6,400 bases of DNA from Bacteroidota bacterium. GTDB lineage: Bacteria; Bacteroidota; Bacteroidia; Chitinophagales; LD1. The position numbers and the translations under genes are program-made. Below, one piece after another: positions 1-5,363 of the stretch. The stretch spans positions 916-7,315 of the forward strand of contig PLSN01000273.1 of NCBI GenBank assembly GCA_003165135.1. Reading direction: 5' to 3'. Every line of letters begins with the position of its first letter. The first letter of the stretch is position 1. The notes below the pieces were generated by a model. That model ran no database searches. It saw only the letters and a list, made by a program, of their open reading frames with translations, and was not told the DNA's origin.

Positions 1-645
1 GCGGGATCTAACGGTGCAACAGGTGCGGCAGGTCCTACCGGCGCGGCTGGATCTAACGGTGCAACAGGTGCGGCAGGTCCTACCGGCGCGGCTGGATCTA
101 ACGGTGCGGCAGGTGCGGCAGGTCCTACTGGCGCGGCGGGATCTAACGGGGCTGCTGGGGCTGCTGGAGCGACAGGGCCAACTGGTCCTACCGGCGTGGT
201 AGGAACTCTAGGGCAGAGTAGCACACTGATCACAGAGACAGGCAGCACTGCAGGTGCGACCATCCCCACCTCGGGTACCATCACTGCCATACCGGGACTG
301 AGCTCTACCTTTAGCCTGAGCCAGACATCTGCCGTACACGTCCAGACACATGGTCTGGGAGAAATCACAAGTGCAACAACAGGTAAATACAACATTATAG
401 AATTTGACCTCTATGTAGATGGCACCTATTACTTTCTTGAGTCTGTTTATTTCTGCAATTTCACCAGTACTGCCTATTCATACATCGGCAACTGGTCATC
501 CGGCCTTGACCTCTCGCTGGGATCAGGCAGCCATACTATCGCTCTGTATGCTGCGACTGATGCAGGCAATAGTACTGTGACCGTAGGTGGTACAACTGGC
601 ACCATCAGCCAGTCCTATATGAGCATTATAGTTTTACATCCATAA
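1..645 (+). CDS. Collagen-like repeat protein, C-terminal part (5' end outside window)
   Basis: The reading frame is open from the first base and ends in TAA at 643-645, giving the last 214 residues of a longer protein. Residues 1-64 are uninterrupted Gly-X-Y triplets rich in Ala, Thr, Ser and Asn (unit [15 protein letters not shown]), ending in [10 protein letters not shown]; this is the pattern of bacterial collagen-like triple-helix regions. The remaining 150 residues form a Thr/Ser/Gly-rich, probably all-beta domain with alternating hydrophobic strands and an SHTIALYAA strand near the end, resembling the trimeric C1q/TNF-like heads that cap bacterial collagen stalks (fold is inference). 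No T9SS sorting domain is visible. A GTG at 196 could be misread as a start, but the repeats run through it in frame, so it is internal. The protein is probably a surface or extracellular trimeric stalk; its partner is unknown. The gene 33 nt downstream is probably cotranscribed. Confidence 0.85.
   Translation, partial: AGSNGATGAAGPTGAAGSNGATGAAGPTGAAGSNGAAGAAGPTGAAGSNGAAGAAGATGPTGPTGVVGTLGQSSTLITETGSTAGATIPTSGTITAIPGLSSTFSLSQTSAVHVQTHGLGEITSATTGKYNIIEFDLYVDGTYYFLESVYFCNFTSTAYSYIGNWSSGLDLSLGSGSHTIALYAATDAGNSTVTVGGTTGTISQSYMSIIVLHP
4..183 (+). repeat. 45-bp tandem repeats encoding Gly-X-Y units
   Basis: There are four consecutive 45-bp units at 4-48, 49-93, 94-138 and 139-183. Units 1 and 2 are identical, unit 3 differs by a few bases, and unit 4 diverges in its second half. 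Each encodes 15 residues (five Gly-X-Y triplets). Because 45 is a multiple of 3, gain or loss of units keeps the frame, so copy number can vary by slippage or recombination. The array continues off the left edge. Confidence 0.93.
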
Positions 646-678
646 ATATTGATCAAATATTTTTTAAATAATTCCCGA

Positions 679-1104
679 ATGAAAAAAGAAATATCTATAG
701 TAAAGATGACCATGACAATATGCGCAATGATAGTACTGTCAGGATACAGTGCATCTGCCCAGAGCATGATCTCAAAGACAATCGTCTCTCCTCTGCAGGC
801 GGGCACAGTAACTATCAATCAGGGCCATGCATATGTCGATCTGGCAAAGGAAGTAACAGATGAACTGATCAATAAAGAGAACCAGCCTGCTTACTATGTT
901 GTATTTACTCCGCAGGCCTCTGTCAATGTCAACGTGGTCATGACAGACAAAAACGACAAAGGATTTTCCATCAAAGCAACTGCACGAAAAATGGATGCCA
1001 ATGGCAGCAAGATAGATTACGTGGTTTTTGTAAAAGAAACTGTGACCATGCCCGATCCGCTTACCATCGGCCAGATCAAACATAAGGGCATCTCAACAAA
1101 ATAG
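679..1104 (+). CDS. Small exported protein of unknown function
   Basis: The product is 141 residues. I chose ATG at 679 because it begins a normal signal peptide: MKKE, a hydrophobic stretch at about 11-22, and SASAQ with likely cleavage after Ala27. The alternative in-frame TTG at 649 would add ten residues before it. The mature part has GTVTINQGHAYVDL, then YYVVFTP (about 72-78), then GFSIKA (95-100) and DYVVFVKE (113-120). This order (short beta strands, Tyr-x-Val-x-x-Thr-Pro, Gly-Phe-x-Ile, Asp-Tyr-x-Val) resembles a C-terminal module I recall from large Bacteroidota surface and tail-like proteins, here apparently free-standing; that likeness is from memory and not proven. No catalytic motif, cysteine pair or lipobox is seen. 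It lies 33 nt after the collagen-like gene on the same strand with no clear promoter between them, so the two probably form an operon and may act together at the cell surface. Confidence 0.75.
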   Translation: MKKEISIVKMTMTICAMIVLSGYSASAQSMISKTIVSPLQAGTVTINQGHAYVDLAKEVTDELINKENQPAYYVVFTPQASVNVNVVMTDKNDKGFSIKATARKMDANGSKIDYVVFVKETVTMPDPLTIGQIKHKGISTK

Positions 1105-1372
1105 TTTTTTGGAAGTCCCGCCAACAAATGAACCGCTAGGTACAAATATGGATTTTGAATATGCGTTGTATCACCCAGACTATAAAAATATGGCTGATAT
1201 CGTACCTCCCGGACTACATTTTTGTTCACTTTTTTGAGCAGAGGCACATGAGTAAGATCAGACATCGATAAACTATCTCTCAGTGATACGGTGCATTTGC
1301 GCATCACTATCAGTTGGAAATACAGTATAGCACTGAGTTTGTGGTGAAATGTCATACCCTAAATGAAATAAC

Positions 1373-1465
1373 ATGTCAACTCCATTTCCAGCTATCGTGA
1401 CAGCTGTCATCGCTCTGGTCATTCTGGTACTTGGGCTATTGTGGGCCTTCGGTATCTTCGGATAG
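1373..1465 (+). CDS. Possible 30-residue single-pass membrane peptide
   Basis: ATG at 1373-1375 to TAG at 1463-1465 encodes 30 residues: MSTPFPAI followed by an unbroken hydrophobic segment (about residues 8-29, rich in Val, Ile, Leu, Ala) ending in LLWAFGIFG. There are no charged residues at all. The start is preceded by an A-rich stretch (aaatgaaataac), which is acceptable for Bacteroidota, where Shine-Dalgarno sites are usually absent. A 22-residue hydrophobic run is unusual in chance ORFs, which supports a real small membrane protein, but the frame is short and I recognise no homologue. It stands alone in the gap, with no obvious promoter of its own. Confidence 0.35.
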   Translation: MSTPFPAIVTAVIALVILVLGLLWAFGIFG

Positions 1466-1543
1466 GCTCAGAGAGCCGTACAAACCGATCAGCATTCTGC
1501 CTGCCAGATATATGTTCAGACACAGGTTATTGATTTCTGAAAA

Positions 1544-1568
1544 AGCAATGAAATTGGTCATCATTGCT
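1544..1568. repeat. 8-bp dyad upstream of ELWxxDGT gene
   Basis: AGCAATGA (1544-1551) and TCATTGCT (1561-1568) are perfect inverted repeats around a 9-nt spacer. The dyad lies about 47 bp upstream of the candidate -7 element at 1615. It could be a regulator-binding site or a weak hairpin; no T-tract follows on the plus strand, so it is not an intrinsic terminator. It may also be chance. Confidence 0.3.
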
Positions 1569-1590
1569 ATACACTAAAATCATCAATTAT

Positions 1591-1622
1591 TTTCTTATTT
1601 ATCAGTTTCATTGGTAACTTTG
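1591..1622 (+). promoter_or_regulatory. Candidate Bacteroidota-type promoter for ELWxxDGT gene
   Basis: TAACTTTG at 1615-1622 fits the Bacteroidota -7 consensus TAnnTTTG. The expected -33 TTG is poor: only a T-rich stretch (about 1591-1594) lies at the right distance. The -7 element is 20 bp before the ATG at 1643, implying a very short leader. Confidence 0.5.
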
Positions 1623-1642
1623 AAATACTAAAACCAAACAAT

Positions 1643-3367
1643 ATGAAAAAAACATACTTCTCTCTAATTAGCTTTCTGTTGATCCTGATACAGGGAGCAT
1701 CTGCTCAGACTTTCACAGGCTTAGACATCTGGTCGGGTACCGGCAGTTCCAATCCATCCGGGATAACTTCGTTTAACGGCAAGGTCTATTTTGAGGCAGA
1801 AGCGGATACGCTCCATGGGTACGAGCTATGGGTATCTGATGGCACTCAGGCAGGCACCATGCTTCTCAAAGATATCTGGCCAGGGCCGGGCAGCTCCGAT
1901 CCGGGCAATTTTTATGCAGTCGGCAGTCAACTGTTTTTCACAGCCGATGACAGTGTACATGGCTACGAACTATGGGTCACAGACGGCACTACTACCGGTA
2001 CGGTAATGGTCGACGATATATGGCCGGGGCCGGTTTCGGGCCTTGATTATTTTTCCACTCCATGCTTTACTGCATTCAATGGTAAATTATACTTCTCTGC
2101 AGATGACAGCATACATGGCCCGGAGCTGTGGGTGAGCGATGGCACACAGGCAGGTACCAGCCTGGTCAAAGACATATGGCCGGGACTCGGTGGCTCCGGC
2201 CTTTGGGGTAGTGCGCTGGGCACCGATGGGCATGAGTTTGTGTATACTTTTCATGAGTTTAACGGCAAGCTGTACTTCAGTGCCGATGACAGCGTACATG
2301 GCGGCGAACTATGGACCACAGACGGTACTACAGCAGGTACCATGCTCGTGGCAGATATCCAGCCGGGTACCGGGTCAGGCGATCCGTATTGTATATATAC
2401 ATTCAACAGCTCTATGATATTTGCCGCCAATGGCGATTCGGTCAGTGGCTTTGAACTCTGGATCTCAGATGGCACCACTGCAGGCACCTCATTGCTGAAA
2501 AACATCGCTCCCAATAGTATCAACAGTAATAGCGAAGGCGCTGACGTGGCGGACTACTCAGGTTTCACTGCATTCAATGGCAAGGCATATTTCTCTGCCT
2601 ATTCGATCGCCAATGGCTATGAGATGTGGGCCACTGACGGTACTTCTGTGGGCACTACCCTGGTGGCAGATGTCTTGCCCGGGCCTGGTAGCTCTGATGC
2701 GGGCTATTGGGGTTTTCAGGCCTTTAACGGCAGCCTGTATTTCATCGCCAATGACTCTGTACACGGATCGGAATTTTTTATGAGCGATGGTACTACTTCA
2801 GGCACTACCCTGCTTAAGACCATCACCTCTTACCAGTATTGGGCCAGTACATTTGATGAGCATGGGTTCACCGTATACAATAATCAGATCATGTTTCGTG
2901 CAGCTATAGACAGCTTCAACCTCGACCAGCTGTTCGGCTCTGACGGTACAGCATCGGGCACTCAGATACTCGGACCTACCATCGCACCAAATACCGACCC
3001 GCTGAACAGCGTCGGCATTTTTGCCATAGCCAACAACATGTTCTTCTTTAATGCCGACTTCAACTCCATAGGCAATGAGCTTTGGGTATATACTACTCCC
3101 AGCGGTATCATTCCCATAGGCGGCGAGCAGGCCATCTCCGCATATCCTAATCCATTCAGCTCATCGGTCTCCATCTCAGGACTCGAGAGCAGTGGTCAGT
3201 ACTGTGTGCAGGTCACCGACACGACAGGACGTGAATTTTACAACTCGACTATCACAAACCCATCGCAGAATATATCTGTCACCATGCCTGATCTCTCAGC
3301 AGGAGTATACCTGATGCGTGTATCAGGACAGGGCACATCGCAGACATTTAAACTGGTAAAGAACTAA
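1643..3367 (+). CDS. Secreted ELWxxDGT-repeat protein with T9SS sorting domain
   Basis: The product is 574 residues. Residues 1-21 are a clear signal peptide (MKKTYF, hydrophobic core, GASA|Q). Repeats of the ELWxxDGTxxGT type start at residues 61, 109, 161, 222, 271, 327 (EMW), 377 (EFF) and 429 (QLF), with a ninth degenerate copy at 479 (ELWVYTTPSG); spacing is 48-61 residues. Each is preceded by a strand like FNGKLYFSADDSVHG and mostly followed by LVKDIWPG. The pattern matches the known ELWxxDGT repeat family and suggests a beta-propeller. Residues 498-574 are a typical Por secretion C-terminal sorting domain: SAYPNPF at 499-505, VTDTTGRE, LSAGVYLMRV and a final TFKLVKN. Export is therefore Sec into the periplasm, then T9SS across the outer membrane, with surface attachment or release. 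No enzyme motif is seen; the ligand is unknown. It appears monocistronic and converges on rpsB. Confidence 0.92.
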   Translation: MKKTYFSLISFLLILIQGASAQTFTGLDIWSGTGSSNPSGITSFNGKVYFEAEADTLHGYELWVSDGTQAGTMLLKDIWPGPGSSDPGNFYAVGSQLFFTADDSVHGYELWVTDGTTTGTVMVDDIWPGPVSGLDYFSTPCFTAFNGKLYFSADDSIHGPELWVSDGTQAGTSLVKDIWPGLGGSGLWGSALGTDGHEFVYTFHEFNGKLYFSADDSVHGGELWTTDGTTAGTMLVADIQPGTGSGDPYCIYTFNSSMIFAANGDSVSGFELWISDGTTAGTSLLKNIAPNSINSNSEGADVADYSGFTAFNGKAYFSAYSIANGYEMWATDGTSVGTTLVADVLPGPGSSDAGYWGFQAFNGSLYFIANDSVHGSEFFMSDGTTSGTTLLKTITSYQYWASTFDEHGFTVYNNQIMFRAAIDSFNLDQLFGSDGTASGTQILGPTIAPNTDPLNSVGIFAIANNMFFFNADFNSIGNELWVYTTPSGIIPIGGEQAISAYPNPFSSSVSISGLESSGQYCVQVTDTTGREFYNSTITNPSQNISVTMPDLSAGVYLMRVSGQGTSQTFKLVKN

Positions 3368-3378
3368 TATCTTCTATC

Positions 3379-3411
3379 AACCCTCAAAGGGTTCCGAACC
3401 CTTTGAGGGTT
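3379..3411. terminator. Long perfect hairpin between convergent genes, possible bidirectional terminator
   Basis: AACCCTCAAAGGGTT (3379-3393) and AACCCTTTGAGGGTT (3397-3411) are exact reverse complements separated by CCG. Each arm is itself a small palindrome (AACCCT-3 nt-AGGGTT), so one long hairpin or two short ones can form. It begins 12 nt after the ELWxxDGT stop codon, where a plus-strand terminator is expected. There is no strong T-tract on either side, so classical intrinsic termination is unproven; it may instead be a dispersed palindromic repeat or a 3'-end stabiliser. Confidence 0.6.
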
Positions 3412-3430
3412 ACACTTTACCATTGGTTTT

Positions 3431-3466
3431 AAAAAGACTTGCCAAGTTACGGGTGAACTTGGCAAG
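3431..3466 (-). terminator. Intrinsic terminator of the rplM-rpsI-rpsB operon
   Basis: Read on the minus strand, an 11-bp stem CTTGCCAAGTT / AACTTGGCAAG (3466-3456 and 3448-3438) with a 7-nt loop is followed immediately by TCTTTTT. It lies 30 nt beyond the rpsB stop codon. Stem, loop and T-tract together make a standard Rho-independent terminator and mark the end of the operon. Confidence 0.85.
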
Positions 3467-3496
3467 CAATATCAAAATACGGTTATCTTATTATGA

Positions 3497-4384
3497 TTAT
3501 TTTTTGACGCCGCCTCTGCCGGGACCGCCGCCGCCGCCTATTCTGCTACGGCCTGATCCGCCACCTGCACCAGGGCCTTTTCTGCCGCGTCCGCCGCCTT
3601 TCTTGCCATCAGCGCCTTCTTCACTACCCGCCATGATCTTGTCATAGTTGACTTCTTGGTTATCATCGTCATTATTGTCGTCATCTTTAGCATCGGCAGC
3701 GCGCTCAGCGAGGCCTTCTGCGATAGCATCAGCGATGAAATTGGTCAGGATGTGTATAGACTTAGAGGCATCATCATTACCCGGGATAGCGAAATCGATC
3801 TTAGTAGGATCAGAGTTTGTATCTACTATACCGAATGTATTGATGTTGAGACGCTGAGCTTCTTTCAGTGCGATGTGCTCATGAGTGATGTCTACCAGAA
3901 ACACTGCGCTTGGTACACGGTTCATATTAGATATACCACCGAGTACGCGCTCCATCTTTTCTTTCTCACGGCTCAGAACGAGTTTCTCTTTCTTGGTCAC
4001 GCTCTCGAGTGTACCATCACCGAGCATTTTCTCGATCATCTGCATCTTCTTTACGCTCTTGCGTATAGTAGTAAAGTTAGTCAGCATACCGCCCAGCCAC
4101 CTCTCGGTCACATATGGCATATTCACACGTTTTGCAGCTTCTTTCACCACTTCTTTCGCTTGCTTCTTAGTAGCTACGAAAAGTATTTTCTTTCCGGCCT
4201 TAGCCATTTGTTTAACGGCTGCAGCAGCTTCATCCATTTTTTCTATAGTGCGGTTCAGGTCTATGATGTGGATGCCTTTCTTCTCGGCGAAGATATAAGG
4301 GAGCATCTTTGGATTCCACTTCCTGCGGAGGTGGCCAAAGTGAACACCTGCGTCCAATAGTTCCTGATGAGAAATTTTTGCCAT
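3497..4384 (-). CDS. rpsB: 30S ribosomal protein S2 with acidic and Gly/Arg-rich C-terminal extension
   Basis: This 295-residue protein is uS2, part of the small-subunit body near the mRNA exit side and, in other bacteria, the docking site for S1. Family signatures include LLDAGVHFGH (9-18), RKWNPKM (21-27), FVATKKQA (69-76), RWLGGMLTNF (95-104), VDITHEHIA (164-172) and DTNSDP (188-193). The start is ATG at 4384-4382, giving the standard MAKISHQELL; the longer open frame to 4546 would read through a palindromic repeat and is rejected. The core ends near residue 230. Then come an Asp/Asn stretch (about 232-242), a short linker, and about 35 residues of Gly, Arg and Lys (261-295) with GRGRKG, GRSR and GRGG motifs. 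E. coli S2 has 241 residues, so this tail is an addition. It is the last gene of the operon, with a terminator 30 nt downstream and no tsf following. No Shine-Dalgarno sequence is seen; the leader is AT-rich. Confidence 0.97.
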   Translation of the reverse strand: MAKISHQELLDAGVHFGHLRRKWNPKMLPYIFAEKKGIHIIDLNRTIEKMDEAAAAVKQMAKAGKKILFVATKKQAKEVVKEAAKRVNMPYVTERWLGGMLTNFTTIRKSVKKMQMIEKMLGDGTLESVTKKEKLVLSREKEKMERVLGGISNMNRVPSAVFLVDITHEHIALKEAQRLNINTFGIVDTNSDPTKIDFAIPGNDDASKSIHILTNFIADAIAEGLAERAADAKDDDNNDDDNQEVNYDKIMAGSEEGADGKKGGGRGRKGPGAGGGSGRSRIGGGGGPGRGGVKK

Positions 4385-4433
4385 TGTTTTATTCTTAATT
4401 AATAAGTTTTTTAATAATTGCCACCCTGTTTTT

Positions 4434-4466
4434 CTCCCTCTCCCCTTGGGAGAGGGTCGGGTGAGG
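4434..4466. repeat. REP-like palindromic element between rpsI and rpsB
   Basis: CCCTCTCCC (4436-4444) and GGGAGAGGG (4448-4456) form a 9-bp GC-rich hairpin with loop CTT, followed by TCGGGTGAGG. This composite (C/T-rich hairpin plus a GGGTGAGG tail) resembles palindromic elements dispersed in many bacterial genomes; calling it dispersed here is from memory. In the minus-strand transcript no U-tract follows, so it should not terminate transcription before rpsB but could be an mRNA processing or stability point. Confidence 0.65.
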
Positions 4467-4469
4467 TGA

Positions 4470-4859
4470 TTAACGTTTAGAGTACTGCTCTTGTTTACGT
4501 GCTTTACGCAGGCCTGTTTTCTTACGTTCCACTTCACGTGCATCACGGCGCATGAACTTGCCTTTCTTCAGCACAGGGCGAATCTCAGGGTTGTCAAATA
4601 CCAGTCCGCGAGCGATACCGAGCACGATAGCATCTGCCTGGCCTTTGACCCCACCGCCAAATACATTGACAGATACATCAAACTTGGTCCTTGCTTCAGC
4701 TGTATTGAGCGGGGCTTCGATCCTCTGCTGGATAAAGTCCAGCGGGAAATAATCTTTGTAGTCTTTGCCGTTTACGGTGATCACACCTGTACCCGGTTTC
4801 AGCACCACACGTGCTACAGCGGCCTTACGCCTGCCTACATTTACTTTATCTTTGCTCAT
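4470..4859 (-). CDS. rpsI: 30S ribosomal protein S9
   Basis: The 129-residue product is uS9, a small-subunit head protein whose C-terminal tail reaches the P-site tRNA. Signatures are NVGRRKAAVARV (7-18), FGGGVKGQADA (67-77) with LGIARGL (80-86), and RRDAREVERKKTGLRKARK (104-122), ending in the conserved SKR, whose terminal Arg contacts tRNA in known ribosomes. The length is normal for the family. ATG at 4859-4857 is two nucleotides after the rplM stop, so it is probably translationally coupled to L13. The 85-nt gap to rpsB contains the palindromic element at 4434-4466. Confidence 0.98.
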   Translation of the reverse strand: MSKDKVNVGRRKAAVARVVLKPGTGVITVNGKDYKDYFPLDFIQQRIEAPLNTAEARTKFDVSVNVFGGGVKGQADAIVLGIARGLVFDNPEIRPVLKKGKFMRRDAREVERKKTGLRKARKQEQYSKR

Positions 4860-4861
4860 GA

Positions 4862-5299
4862 TTATAGATCTTTGGGTTTTTGGGCGGTGTGTGGATGTGT
4901 ACCTTCCGCGTAAACAAATAATTTCCTGTATTGCTGACGGCCCAGGGTGTTTTTTGGCAGCATACCTTTCACAGCCAGTTCGATCAGCTCGTTAGGGTTT
5001 TTTGCAATGATCTGTCCGGGAGAGCGGTGACGCTGACCACCGGGGTGGCCTGTGTAGTGCACACGGTCCTTGACATTCATTTTATTTCCTGTCAGCCTTA
5101 CCTTGCCGCTGTTTATCACTATGACGAAATCGCCACAGTCAGCATTCGGGGTAAAGGTGGGCTTATTCTTGCCCCTCAGTACAGAAGCGATCTTGCTCGC
5201 CATACGGCCGAGTGTTTTGCCTTCTGCATCGACGATAAACCACTCACGATTTACTTCGTGTGCGGCTACCGATTTGGTTTTATAACTTAATGCGTCCAC
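4862..5299 (-). CDS. rplM: 50S ribosomal protein L13 (GTG start)
   Basis: The 145-residue product is uL13, an early-assembling large-subunit protein. Signatures include WFIVDAEGKTLGRMAS (20-35), LRGKNKPTFTP (41-51) with DCGDFVIVIN (54-63), HYTGHPGG (81-88), VKGMLPKNTLGR (110-121) and VYAEGTHPHTAQ (129-140). The start is GTG at 5299-5297: an in-frame TAA lies 12 nt upstream with no ATG between, and the resulting N-terminus MDALSYKTKS fits Bacteroidota L13 proteins. It is the first gene of the rplM-rpsI-rpsB operon, with a near-consensus promoter just upstream. The leader is A-rich and lacks a Shine-Dalgarno site. Confidence 0.97.
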   Translation of the reverse strand: MDALSYKTKSVAAHEVNREWFIVDAEGKTLGRMASKIASVLRGKNKPTFTPNADCGDFVIVINSGKVRLTGNKMNVKDRVHYTGHPGGQRHRSPGQIIAKNPNELIELAVKGMLPKNTLGRQQYRKLFVYAEGTHPHTAQKPKDL

Positions 5300-5333
5300 T
5301 TGAATTGATGTTTATCTTTTTCTAAAAGGACTG

Positions 5334-5363
5334 CAAAAGTAGGATTTTGATGCCATTTTCCAA
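5334..5363 (-). promoter_or_regulatory. Bacteroidota-type promoter of rplM operon
   Basis: On the minus strand, TTG (5363-5361), a 19-nt spacer and TACTTTTG (5341-5334) match the Bacteroidota primary-sigma consensus TTG-N19/20-TAnnTTTG exactly. Transcription should begin a few bases beyond the -7 element, near 5327, leaving a leader of about 25-30 nt before the GTG. That is too short for a large structured autoregulatory leader. Confidence 0.85.

Larger units (their letters stand above)
1105..1642 (+). other. Largely non-coding gap between the two secreted-protein loci
   Basis: This 538-bp stretch holds no convincing full-size gene. It contains one candidate 30-codon membrane-peptide ORF (1373-1465), a 5-bp GGCTC/GAGCC hairpin overlapping that ORF's stop (1465-1477) with no T-run after it, an 8-bp dyad (1544-1568) and a candidate promoter (about 1591-1622). 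An open minus-strand frame at 1017-1355 overlaps the preceding gene antisense and has no recognisable content. No clear terminator follows the gene ending at 1104. Confidence 0.6.

Noticed and set aside
1..183. Short repeats suggestive of a CRISPR array
   Set aside because: The units are head-to-tail without unique spacers and encode Gly-X-Y in frame, so this is a coding tandem repeat.
14..202. Open frame of 62 codons over the tandem repeats in another phase
   Set aside because: It is open only because the 45-bp repeat has no stop in that phase. The product is an Arg/Gln/Leu/Val repeat, while the Gly-X-Y phase continues into a real C-terminal domain.
644..665. AAATATT/AATATTT hairpin followed by Ts after the collagen-like gene
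   Set aside because: The stem is only A-T pairs and overlaps the stop codon; such a weak stem in AT-rich sequence is not a credible terminator.
649..678. Upstream TTG start for the exported protein
   Set aside because: It would place ten residues before a well-formed MKK signal peptide; ATG at 679 is the natural start.
1017..1355. 112-codon minus-strand frame
   Set aside because: It overlaps the exported-protein gene antisense, has no recognisable motif, and extends into non-coding sequence by chance.
3656..4360. 234-codon plus-strand frame opposite rpsB
   Set aside because: It is an antisense shadow of a highly conserved ribosomal gene, with Phe/His/Cys-rich, low-plausibility protein sequence.
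4385..4546. 54-residue N-terminal extension of S2
   Set aside because: It overlaps the rpsI 3' end and translates the palindromic element; MAKISHQELL is the conserved S2 start.
4491..5290. Several plus-strand frames opposite rpsI and rplM
   Set aside because: They mirror the codon structure of the ribosomal genes and have no independent start context or motifs.
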